Shown here piece by piece: positions 43,561 to 51,810 of a stretch of DNA of 64,000 nt (its first letter is position 1; each line of letters begins with the position of its first letter). The notes beneath the pieces are model-generated. The model did not search any database, was not told the DNA's origin, and saw only the letters and a list, made by a program, of their open reading frames with translations. A program made the translations under genes and the position numbers. The stretch comes from an uncultured Isosphaeraceae bacterium (lineage in GTDB: Bacteria > Planctomycetota > Planctomycetia > Isosphaerales > Isosphaeraceae). The DNA is taken from contig CAMFLR010000001.1 of assembly GCA_945957605.1 (NCBI GenBank), positions 124,001-188,000 on the forward strand, written 5' to 3'.

Positions 43561-44871
43561 ATGACCCAATATGGCGACGAAACGGTTGCTTTTCATGGCA
43601 GCCGGATCGCGGAACTCGACTCCGACGACGGCTTTCCCGCCGTGGACGACCTCGCCCACCGGGCCCTGGCGCAGTATCGCCTCGGCGCGGTGATCGGACG
43701 AGGCTCGATGGGCCGAGTTTACGAGGCCGAGCACCTTGCTCTTGCGCGCGCCTGTGCGATCAAGGTGCTGAATCCGGGGCTGCTGATACGCACACCGCAA
43801 ATGCGCGAGCAGTTCTGGTCAGAAGCGCGGGTCGTCGCCAACCTCGTGCATCCCAACATCGTCACCGTGCACAACTTGGGGAGCGATCGCGGGTACAACT
43901 TCATCGAGATGGAGTATGTGCAGGGCGGCGTCACGCTCAAGGAAAAGCTGGTGCGTGAGGGGGCGTTCGACCCGATGCGCGCGTCGACGTTCGTGCATCA
44001 GGTTGTGAGTGCGCTCGGTGCCGCACATCGCGCCGGTCTGGTGCATCGCGATATCAAGCCGACCAACGTGCTGCTGACCGCCAACCAGCAAGCGAAACTC
44101 GCCGATTTTGGCCTGGTCCGCCGCTTTCAAGACTTCGAGTTGGCAGGTACAAGCGTCGGCGGAACGCCCACATTCATGGCGCCCGAGCTGTTTGCAGGCT
44201 CGCCGGCGAATCCGCGGACCGACCTCTACGCCGTCGGCGTGATGCTCTACTACCTTCTGAGCGCCCGTCTGCCGTTCGCCGCGGAGAAGATCTCGCACCT
44301 GATCGACATGCATCGCAACGATCCTGCCCCCGACATTCGCGCGATCGCCCCGGAGGTAAACGACGACCTCGCTGCGATTCTCAACCGCTGCCTTGCGAAG
44401 GATCCGAACCGGCGGCATGACTCAGCCGAGCACCTCGAAGAAGACCTTGGCACGGTGATCGGCCAGATGCTCGACACCGAAAGTCTGGTGGCCGAGGCGA
44501 CCGACGGGCTCGACTGCTTCGTGCAAGGAGCGCGCGACCACCACCGGATCATTTTCAAGCTGCCCAAGGACCGGTTGCAGGAAGTTTATGTCGAGGTGGG
44601 CCACGGCCGGCACAAGGAACGCTTACTTTCGGTGTTCTCAGTCTGCTGCCCGGCCGAGCCGCGGCATTACGAATTCGCTTTGAAACTCAATTCCGAGCTG
44701 ACGTACGGCGGGTTATCAGTCCGGAGCGTGAACGGCGTGCCGATGCTGATCATGTCACGCACGTTTTTGCTGGCGCATGTGGAGGCCTCGGAAATTCGTG
44801 CGACTTTGCGAGAAATCGCGCGAAGGAGCGACTGGGTCGAGCAACAATTGACGCATGCCGACGTTTATTGA
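43561..44871 (+). CDS. Soluble Hanks-type Ser/Thr protein kinase with C-terminal accessory domain
   Basis: This 436-residue kinase has the glycine loop GRGSMG 46-51, Lys68, HRDIKPTN 162-169, DFG 182-184 and 'GTPTFMAPELF', so it looks catalytically complete. The kinase domain spans about 38-305. The final 120 residues form a separate alpha/beta region ('IIFKLPKDRLQEVYVEVGH', 'LLSVFSVCCPAEPRHYEF', 'EIRATLREIARRSDWVEQQL') that recalls YbjN or type III secretion chaperone-like folds; this is a weak resemblance only. No membrane helix is present. The ATG fits the domain start; the longer frame upstream is Arg/Ser-rich and not convincing. Confidence 0.87.
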   Translation: MTQYGDETVAFHGSRIAELDSDDGFPAVDDLAHRALAQYRLGAVIGRGSMGRVYEAEHLALARACAIKVLNPGLLIRTPQMREQFWSEARVVANLVHPNIVTVHNLGSDRGYNFIEMEYVQGGVTLKEKLVREGAFDPMRASTFVHQVVSALGAAHRAGLVHRDIKPTNVLLTANQQAKLADFGLVRRFQDFELAGTSVGGTPTFMAPELFAGSPANPRTDLYAVGVMLYYLLSARLPFAAEKISHLIDMHRNDPAPDIRAIAPEVNDDLAAILNRCLAKDPNRRHDSAEHLEEDLGTVIGQMLDTESLVAEATDGLDCFVQGARDHHRIIFKLPKDRLQEVYVEVGHGRHKERLLSVFSVCCPAEPRHYEFALKLNSELTYGGLSVRSVNGVPMLIMSRTFLLAHVEASEIRATLREIARRSDWVEQQLTHADVY

Positions 44872-44950
44872 TAGTAAGAGCCTTTGCTTTTTGCGCCTGC
44901 ACGTTTTACGCTGACGGCACTTCAAGAATCTTGCGAGCTGGGTTCAATCT

Positions 44951-45454
44951 ATGCCGCCTCATGACGATGCGACTGCTCCTGTGAGCCTGATTCTGGCTGG
45001 GCTGGTGTTTTGCTCCGCAGTGTTCCTGGGGTATCGGCAATATCGCGAAGCGCGACACCGGCCCCCAGCGCTTCTTCCGCGTGATGAGAAGTACTTCGCG
45101 CTTCAAGACCTCAGGCGCGCGATCGGTACAATCGTGCTCCTCATCCTCAGCCTTGCCCTCGCAGTCGGTGGGCAGATGCCGACGCGGATCAACGGAAAAG
45201 CGAATCTCAAGTTCATACAGATCTGGTCTGGCGTAGCGTTTCTCCTCGTCGCGCTCCTCGGCCTGGCGGCCCTCGACATGCTCGCCACACGGATTTATGC
45301 CCGTCGGCAGCGGCAGCAAATCGTCGACGAAGGGTTGGCGATCATTGAAAGCGAGCTCCGTAGCAACGTCGAAGCTCGTCGACGCGCAGCACTTCATCAG
45401 CAGAATGGGCATGCGTCGCCCCCTTCATCGCCATCGTCCGACGGCCAGTCCTGA
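44951..45454 (+). CDS. Small membrane protein, unknown function
   Basis: This 167-residue protein has three hydrophobic segments (about 11-27, 58-74 and 92-113), then a helical Arg/Glu-rich cytoplasmic stretch (RRQRQQIVDEGLAIIESEL) and a Ser/Pro-rich tail. It follows the kinase gene by 79 bases on the same strand and may be co-transcribed. No family was recognised. Confidence 0.55.
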   Translation: MPPHDDATAPVSLILAGLVFCSAVFLGYRQYREARHRPPALLPRDEKYFALQDLRRAIGTIVLLILSLALAVGGQMPTRINGKANLKFIQIWSGVAFLLVALLGLAALDMLATRIYARRQRQQIVDEGLAIIESELRSNVEARRRAALHQQNGHASPPSSPSSDGQS

Positions 45455-45739
45455 CGGAACTCCTTCGCAGGGAAAAGGTTTCGTCGCGGGGCGGAATTCA
45501 GGAGCATGAGACTCCACCGCTCGTCGATGGCTCGAATGTCGATTTGGCCTCGAATCGACTATTCAATCTTTCGATAGTGCGAAAAAATCACTATTGGTTG
45601 ACTCGAAAATGGGACGACTCTAGGATTGGAGAGACAGCCTGCCGAAGTCGATTGCCGTCGCCGATACCCTCCTCTCTGATCGGCGGCCCTCGCCTTCCCC
45701 CATCTGAACCACGTCCGACGCTTTCGGGGAGCCCTCGAG

Positions 45740-47629
45740 ATGAAGCCCGGCGTTATTCTCAAGCGATCGTTGCTGCTCGCGCTCATACTTGCGCTTCTGG
45801 GTTTGGTGCAGGTCAAATCCACCCGCGCCGCCGAGCCCGACCCCAAAACGTACTGGAACGTTGATGACGTTCGCCCCGGCATGAAGGGGAAAGGCCGGAC
45901 GGTGATGGTCGGCACCAAGCTCGAGGAGTTTGATGCCGAGGTTCTGGGCGTGATGAAGGGCGTTACACCCGGGCGCGACATGATTCTCTGCCGCCTCAAA
46001 GGTTGCAACCTCGAGCACGCCGGCATCATTCAAGGGATGAGCGGCAGCCCGATTTACATTGATGGCAAGCTGCTGGGCGCCGTCGCGTTCGCGTGGGAGT
46101 TCGCCAAGGACCCGATCGCCGGTGTGACCCCATTCTCGCAGATGGTGCAGTACGCCCGTTCCAGCGATCGCCAGCTTGCGGCTGAAGGCGCTGAAGGTCG
46201 CGAGGTTCACGCGTTTCATTTCGATGCCGATGGCATTGCGAACGGCCTGAGCGGAATGGATGCGGCGATTAGCAAGCCGGTCGCCGTTTCGGGGGCTGGT
46301 CTCGCCGGGATGAAACCGATCGCCACGCCCGTCGCCGCGACTGGTTTTTCGCCGCGTGCCCTGGCGATCCTCGCCGACGGACTCAGTCCCATCGGCCTCG
46401 CTCCGATGGCAGGCGGCGGCGCGACCGAGCGGATCAAAAAGGAAGAGGGCGAACGGCCACTCGTTCCCGGTGCTCCACTGTCGATCGCCATGGTGACCGG
46501 CGACTTCGACATCTCAGGCATCGGCACGGTGACGCACGTTGAAGGGGATCGTGTCTACGGCTTTGGCCATCCCATGATGAGCCTGGGCGCCTGCCAGTTT
46601 CCGTTGATGACAGGTTATATTCACACTGTTTATCCGCGAGCAAGCGTGAGCATGAAAATGGGCTCACCCTTGAAAACCGTCGGAGTAATGGATACCGACG
46701 TGTCGACGGGTGTCGCCGGCCGTTTGGGCAAAGGGCCCGACATGCTGCCGATGACGGTTAAAGTGACGAGCGGACGCTATTCCGAGCCGCAGACGTTCCG
46801 CGTGAACATCGTCCGCGAGCCGAACCTGATGCCGACGCTCGTGATGGCCGTGCTTTCGAACGCGATCGATACCGAGGGGGAACTTCCCTCCGAACTCACC
46901 GCGCGGTTGCGGGCGAAAATCGTCATCAAGGGCGGCCAGACGATTGAACTCGACGACGCAATCAGCGGCCCGCGCTACTCGGGGCCGATGGGGCCGCAAG
47001 CAATGTTCGGACCCGTCGCAACGATCGTCAGCCTGCTGACGCGCAACCCGCTAGCGCCGATTCGCATTGAAGGAATCGAGGCACAGGTTGAGGTCGCGCG
47101 TGGTCGGACGACCGCGACTGTGGAAGCCGTGCGACTGGCGAGCGATCGCGTCGAGCCTGGCCAGACGGTCAAGGCACTGGTTACGGTCAAGCCTTTCAAA
47201 GGGGATCGTGAGACGTTGACGATCGCCATGAAGCTGCCCAATGACTTCCCCGAAGGAACTTACGACCTCAACATTTGCGATATGAGCAGCAGCATTCGCC
47301 GCCGCTTCCGCAACGATCCGCAACTTCTCGAACCGCGCGACACCGCTGATCTGCTCAAACTGGTTCGCGCGCAAGTTGAGGTGAATCGCAAGTCGCTGTC
47401 GCTCCACGTTCAACGCCCCGATAAGGGGCTGTCGGTTGAAGGCCAGGCTTTGCCCAACTTGCCGGGAAGCGTCCGAGCTGTTTTCTCCACATCCCGCCAA
47501 ACGCCTGACCCGCAAATCAGGGCGGATCAGGTACAAACCATCGAAACTCCCTGGGTTATCGAGGGGAGTCAATCGATGCGGTTCAGCGTGGTGCGAGATA
47601 GCGGCGTAAGTCTGGCTGGGCAGCGTTGA
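45740..47629 (+). CDS. Exported SpoIVB-like S55 peptidase-domain protein, permuted motif order
   Basis: This 629-residue protein has a signal peptide (cleavage near 'RAAEP', about 31). Its S55-like serine-peptidase site is 'GIIQGMSGSPIYIDGKLLGA' with probable nucleophile Ser103. The His motif 'YGFGHPMMSLG' (His277) and 'KTVGVMDTDVSTGVAGRLG' come after it, whereas in Bacillus SpoIVB the matching His motif and 'KTIGDINRNSPFGI' come before the Ser, so the domain looks circularly permuted. Residues about 370-629 are a beta-rich C-terminal region ('VEPGQTVKALVTVKPFKG') typical of these proteins. It is probably periplasmic or surface-bound. GGGGAG precedes the ATG. It starts a run of four co-directional genes. 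Confidence 0.82.
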   Translation: MKPGVILKRSLLLALILALLGLVQVKSTRAAEPDPKTYWNVDDVRPGMKGKGRTVMVGTKLEEFDAEVLGVMKGVTPGRDMILCRLKGCNLEHAGIIQGMSGSPIYIDGKLLGAVAFAWEFAKDPIAGVTPFSQMVQYARSSDRQLAAEGAEGREVHAFHFDADGIANGLSGMDAAISKPVAVSGAGLAGMKPIATPVAATGFSPRALAILADGLSPIGLAPMAGGGATERIKKEEGERPLVPGAPLSIAMVTGDFDISGIGTVTHVEGDRVYGFGHPMMSLGACQFPLMTGYIHTVYPRASVSMKMGSPLKTVGVMDTDVSTGVAGRLGKGPDMLPMTVKVTSGRYSEPQTFRVNIVREPNLMPTLVMAVLSNAIDTEGELPSELTARLRAKIVIKGGQTIELDDAISGPRYSGPMGPQAMFGPVATIVSLLTRNPLAPIRIEGIEAQVEVARGRTTATVEAVRLASDRVEPGQTVKALVTVKPFKGDRETLTIAMKLPNDFPEGTYDLNICDMSSSIRRRFRNDPQLLEPRDTADLLKLVRAQVEVNRKSLSLHVQRPDKGLSVEGQALPNLPGSVRAVFSTSRQTPDPQIRADQVQTIETPWVIEGSQSMRFSVVRDSGVSLAGQR

Positions 47630-47701
47630 AACGGTTACGATTCATGCCGTGCGCTCGCATTGCGCGCTGAAATCTCCTTCCTATGAACATGGAGGTGTGT
47701 C

Positions 47702-49840
47702 TTGACGCCACCCCCTCGATCGCTGCTGGCGCTCGCGTGCGGCCTGGGTCTGTTCGGGGCGGCGACTTGCCTCGCCTCCAAGGTGGAAACCTGGCGTCAC
47801 GATAGTGCGTCGGCCTTCAACCGCGGCAAGAAGGAACGCGTTGTCGTTGCCGATAACGGCGAGGTTTCGCTGAGTCGGCCGCTCACGCCCGTTGGCTCGC
47901 TGACAGCGGCCCGCGTGTGGGACATCGCTCGCGACCTCAAGGGAAACGTCTACGCAGCGACCGGCGACGAGGGGAAGGTTTTCAAGCTCGTCAAAGAGCA
48001 GTGGGAAGTCGCCTACGACGCCACTGACACACAGGTTCTGTCGATCGCAGCGACCGGCGACGGTCACGTTTTCGTCGGCACCGGCCCATCGGGTTTGGTC
48101 GTCGATTTGAATGATCCCAAGAAAGCCGCGCGGCCCGCGCCTGGCGTGCAATACGTCTGGGATCTCGCGACCGACAAGAGTGGCAATCTCTACGCGGCGA
48201 CCGGGCCCACCGGCCAACTCTGGAAGCGTGACAATAAGGGACAGTGGTCCCTTTTGCTCGACTCAAAGCACTCGCACATTCTCTGCGTCGCGGTTCGGGG
48301 CGATGGCTCCGTCTTCGCGGGAACGGATGGCGAAGGGTTAATCTACCGCGTTTCGCCCGATGGCAAGGTCTCGGTCGTTTACGACGCACCACAATCGGAA
48401 GTGCGGGCGTTGACGGTTGGCCCCGATGGTTCCGTCTTCGCGGGTACGGCTGTGGAATCGAGCGGCGGTTCTGGCTCGGGCCGGCCGTCGTCGTTGTTCG
48501 GTGGTGGCACAAGCTCGCTCGGCGGCAGCAGCGCGACACCGCTTGAAGCATCAACAGCGAAGCGTGCGGCCGATGCGCCACAGTTGAAGGAAAATCGGCC
48601 CGCGGATCGGCCGTCGTTCAGCGGTGGAACCGCCGCGCCGAAGCCCCCCTCCCCTGGAGAAAACGCGGTCTATCGGATTGGTGCCGATGGCGTGGCTCGC
48701 GAGATTCTCCGTGGTCGTTTCCTCGTTCACGCACTGGCCATTCAGGGCGATCGACTCTACGTTGGCACGGGTCCTGAAGGGATCCTCTACGAACTGCGCG
48801 GCACCGGCCGCTCGACCGCGCAAGTCGCCCGACTTGATTCAGGGCAAATTCTGGCGTTGGCGGATGATCGCGATGGCGGCCTGCTTGTTGGCACTGGCGA
48901 TCCGGGTACTGTCGTTCGCCTTGGCGCGGGGCATGTGCCCGTCGGGTCGCTCACGTCCGACGTGCTCGACGCCAAGCTGATCAGCCGGTTTGGCTCGGTT
49001 AACTGGAAAGCCGACGTTCCGCGCGGCTGTTCGCTTGCGGTTCAATTGCGGTCCGGCCAAGTAGGCGAGCCTGATGAAACCTGGTCGCCCTGGACGGCCG
49101 AGCAAGCACTCAGTGAAGGTTCGCACCCGAGCGTTCCGGCCGGACGGTTCGCGCAATTCCGCGTGATCTTCCGGACTGATGATCCATCAATCACGCCCGA
49201 GTTGCGTACCGTTGCTTTGCGATATCAGACTGAAAACCTTGCACCCGAAATCACCAAGCTCGACGTGCCCGATATCTCCGCCGGCGATGGATCGACAAAG
49301 CAAGCGAAGCTGACGGTTCGCTGGGACGCTTCTGACCCGAATGGCGACGAACTCGAATATCGCCTGTTCGTGAAAAAAGAAGGTTGGCCCAGTTGGATTG
49401 CGCTCACGGAGAATCCCGTCACCGAGTCGAAATATGAATGGGATTCGACTTCGGTTCCCGGTGGATTCTATCGTGTGCGCCTGGTCGCGAGTGACCGGCT
49501 GTCGAATCGTCCTGAAGACGCGTTGACTCGCGATCGCGAGAGCGAGCCGTTCTTGATCGATCACGAAGCGCCGAAAGTAGCAATCGAGCGCAAGGGCGAT
49601 GGGCCCACTTTGAGGATTCGTCTCGCTGACGACGCAACACGCCTCACCAAAGCGGCGTATGCGATCGACGGCGGCGACTGGCGGCCGATTTTTCCGGATG
49701 ACAGCCTCTTCGACGCCCAGCGCGAAACCATCACGCTCAAGCTTGCCGAGTTGAAGTCCGGAACGCACGTGGTGATGGTGCGTGCGACCGACGCGGCGGG
49801 AAATATCGGCACGGCCGACGTGGTCTTCGAGGCGAAATAG
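47702..49840 (+). CDS. Exported beta-propeller protein with Ig-like C-terminus (TTG start)
   Basis: This 712-residue protein has an N-terminal signal (about 5-24, 'LLALACGLGLFGAAT') and a WD40/YVTN-like propeller (about 55-430) with repeated 'GNVYAATGDEGKVFKL' and 'GSVFAGTDGEGLIY' units. A low-complexity Ser/Gly/Pro island (about 255-310) interrupts it. The C-terminal half holds 'SWKADVP'-type and fibronectin/Ig-like domains ('YRLFVKKEGWPSW', 'RVRLVASDRLSNRPED'). The only good start is TTG, with GGAGG six bases upstream; the nearest ATG is in another frame. The neighbouring S55 gene is 72 bases upstream. A structural or sensing role is likely; no catalytic motif is seen. Confidence 0.78.
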   Translation: MTPPPRSLLALACGLGLFGAATCLASKVETWRHDSASAFNRGKKERVVVADNGEVSLSRPLTPVGSLTAARVWDIARDLKGNVYAATGDEGKVFKLVKEQWEVAYDATDTQVLSIAATGDGHVFVGTGPSGLVVDLNDPKKAARPAPGVQYVWDLATDKSGNLYAATGPTGQLWKRDNKGQWSLLLDSKHSHILCVAVRGDGSVFAGTDGEGLIYRVSPDGKVSVVYDAPQSEVRALTVGPDGSVFAGTAVESSGGSGSGRPSSLFGGGTSSLGGSSATPLEASTAKRAADAPQLKENRPADRPSFSGGTAAPKPPSPGENAVYRIGADGVAREILRGRFLVHALAIQGDRLYVGTGPEGILYELRGTGRSTAQVARLDSGQILALADDRDGGLLVGTGDPGTVVRLGAGHVPVGSLTSDVLDAKLISRFGSVNWKADVPRGCSLAVQLRSGQVGEPDETWSPWTAEQALSEGSHPSVPAGRFAQFRVIFRTDDPSITPELRTVALRYQTENLAPEITKLDVPDISAGDGSTKQAKLTVRWDASDPNGDELEYRLFVKKEGWPSWIALTENPVTESKYEWDSTSVPGGFYRVRLVASDRLSNRPEDALTRDRESEPFLIDHEAPKVAIERKGDGPTLRIRLADDATRLTKAAYAIDGGDWRPIFPDDSLFDAQRETITLKLAELKSGTHVVMVRATDAAGNIGTADVVFEAK

Positions 49841-49906
49841 GCTTGTCAACCTGGGGCGCCGGCCTGTACGTTTGTGTCAGGCCCAAGCGTTTTCCAGGAA
49901 TCATCC

Positions 49907-50776
49907 ATGACCATTCGCCCCAAACGCCGCGGGCTAAGCGCCGTTGAAGTGATCATCGCCGTGATTGTGGTGGGCATCGTCATGCTTTATGCGATGCTCG
50001 CCATTCCGCGCAGCCGGGAGACTGCTCGCAAAACCGGTTGCCAGAAAAATCTGATGCAAATCGGCATGGCGCTGTCGCTCTACACACAGGGCAATGGCCC
50101 GCTGCCGCCCGTGCGATATGGCGAAGATAGTCCGCTGGCGGAAATGCTCAATGAGCTGAAACAGCCCGATTTTCTGGGGCTTCGCGATCGCAAAGTTGCG
50201 CCACGATTGGCGGGTAAAGCGCCAACTGCCGGACCAGTCCGAGGATTCGCATGCCCGAGCGATCCCGGCGCGAACGACGGATCCCATCCAGCCCCGATCA
50301 GCTATCGCGCCGCGACTGGCGACACGTTTGACGGTCTCCACGGCGCGTTCGAGCCTGGCCAACGAATTCGCATGAGCGAAATCGAGCAAGGGAAAGGGAT
50401 CGGGTTCGTAGCCGCGTTTTCCGAGCGACTCGTGGGGAGCGATCGGCCCGAACCATTGGCCGACTATTCGCTTGTACCAGGGCCAATTGGAACCGACGCT
50501 TGCCCTGCCGCCAATCCAGCCGCACGCAAGAGCGATGCGGGATCGTCGTGGCTCTTATCGAACTGGACGAACACGCTTTACCATCACGCGATACGACCGA
50601 ACGTCGAGCCATCATGCGTGGCCGACGATGGTAAATCTGCGGGAATGGGCGCGACAAGTGCGCACGCTGAGGGCGTTCATGTTTTGACGCTCGACGGCGC
50701 GGCGAAGATTTACAGACCAAGCGTCGACGCCACCATCTGGCGCGGCCTGGCGAATACGAGGATGCCTGATCGATGA
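49907..50776 (+). CDS. Prepilin-like DUF1559 (SBP_bac_10) family protein
   Basis: This 289-residue protein has a type IV prepilin-type N-terminus, 'RRGLSAVEVIIAVIVVGI', with Gly before the cleavage point and Glu at mature position 5. The following region 'ARKTGCQKNLMQIGMALSLY' is the DUF1559 signature. The C-terminal part ends with 'VHVLTLDGAAKIYRPSVD', matching the 'H-x-G-G-x-N-x' end region of this planctomycete family only loosely. These proteins are assumed to be pseudopilins or surface filaments. AGGA is eight bases upstream of the ATG. The stop overlaps the start of the next gene by ATGA. Confidence 0.85.
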   Translation: MTIRPKRRGLSAVEVIIAVIVVGIVMLYAMLAIPRSRETARKTGCQKNLMQIGMALSLYTQGNGPLPPVRYGEDSPLAEMLNELKQPDFLGLRDRKVAPRLAGKAPTAGPVRGFACPSDPGANDGSHPAPISYRAATGDTFDGLHGAFEPGQRIRMSEIEQGKGIGFVAAFSERLVGSDRPEPLADYSLVPGPIGTDACPAANPAARKSDAGSSWLLSNWTNTLYHHAIRPNVEPSCVADDGKSAGMGATSAHAEGVHVLTLDGAAKIYRPSVDATIWRGLANTRMPDR

Positions 50777-51396
50777 GTCGGAAGCCTGCCTTGATTTTTG
50801 ATTTCGGCAACGTAATCGCCCATTTCGACTTCACCCGATCGTGCGCGCACTTCGGCCGGCCGATTCAGCTCAGCGGTGCGGAGTTCCTGGCGCGAGCCCG
50901 CGCCGCGGGATTCATGGAATTGCTCGAAGTCTATGAAGCCGGCAAGATGACGTCGCAAGCCTTTCACGCGGAGCTATGTGCGCGCATGGGAATCGACGTC
51001 GGATACGAAGAATTCGCAGCCGTTTGGGGTGATATCTTCAGCGCAAACGAGACCGTTCACGAGTTGGTGAAGGTCCTGAAAGCCGCCGGTTACGAGCTGT
51101 ACCTCGGCTCCAACACCAACGACATGCATTTCCGCCACTACCGCAAACAGTTCGACGATGTACTCAGCCTGTTCGATGCGCTTGTGCTGTCGTACGAGGT
51201 GGGATACATCAAGCCCGATGCTGGCTTCTTCGAGGCCGCGGCCAGAATTGCCAATCGACCGGCGGGTGAATGTATTTTTATTGATGACGTCGAAGTGAAT
51301 ATCGACGGAGCGCGTTCGGCAGGACTTGTTGCGCTGCACTACCGCGATACACCGACACTCTTGCGCGAACTTGCGGAGTTGGGGATCAGTGCCTGA
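50773..51396 (+). CDS. HAD-IA family hydrolase (YihX-like)
   Basis: This 207-residue phosphatase has motif I 'LIFDFGNVIAHFDF' (nucleophile Asp10, with Gly at the usual second Asp position, as in YihX-type enzymes), motif II 'YLGSNTNDMHF', motif III Lys in 'GYIKPDAGFFE' and motif IV 'CIFIDDVEVNIDGARSAG'. The helical cap sits after motif I. E. coli YihX acts on alpha-D-glucose 1-phosphate; that substrate is only a guess here. Translation is coupled to the DUF1559 gene by a 4-base overlap, an unusual pairing of an enzyme and a pilin-like protein. Confidence 0.87.
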   Translation: MSRKPALIFDFGNVIAHFDFTRSCAHFGRPIQLSGAEFLARARAAGFMELLEVYEAGKMTSQAFHAELCARMGIDVGYEEFAAVWGDIFSANETVHELVKVLKAAGYELYLGSNTNDMHFRHYRKQFDDVLSLFDALVLSYEVGYIKPDAGFFEAAARIANRPAGECIFIDDVEVNIDGARSAGLVALHYRDTPTLLRELAELGISA

Positions 51397-51421
51397 GAAA
51401 ACCGGTCTCGACTGGAATTGA

Positions 51422-51796
51422 TCAGAATTCGCTCCAGTCGCAAATCATCATGGTGAGAGATTTGAGACCGCGAAGCTCGAATTCGTTGACAAGGAAAAGC
51501 TCCGCGAAATTCAGGGCAAGTTCAATAGAACTAAATGTGCCGACCTCGTGAATGTAACTTGCGCCGTCGGCATCTTTTATTCCTGCAAAGTAGCGAAGGT
51601 CTTCGCTCACTCTCATGAGGGCAAATACGCGCCGATTGTTCTGAAAGATGACGCCTGGATCATCTAACATGGCATTCCATTCGGCGTCGCTTCCATCCCA
51701 CTGCAAATCGGCAAATCCACCTGGTTCCGGCCCACCTACGGCGTTGACAATCGGCTCAATCAATATGGAGTATGCTTTGATATCGTCGATGAGCAT
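51422..51796 (-). CDS. Small unrecognised protein, third gene of DapA/DHOD-like operon
   Basis: This 124-residue protein is acidic and hydrophobic in alternation ('MLIDDIKAYSILIEPIVNAV', 'DLQWDGSDAEWNAMLDD', 'FALMRVSEDLRYFAG') and ends 'MMICDWSEF'. The layout recalls immunity or SMI1/YrhA-like small alpha/beta proteins, but no family can be named. The chosen ATG is 14 bases after the DHOD-like stop; a longer reading runs into that gene and is rejected. It is probably the last cistron of the operon. Confidence 0.5.
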   Translation of the reverse strand: MLIDDIKAYSILIEPIVNAVGGPEPGGFADLQWDGSDAEWNAMLDDPGVIFQNNRRVFALMRVSEDLRYFAGIKDADGASYIHEVGTFSSIELALNFAELFLVNEFELRGLKSLTMMICDWSEF

Positions 51797-51810
51797 GGTT
51801 TTGCCAGCGT

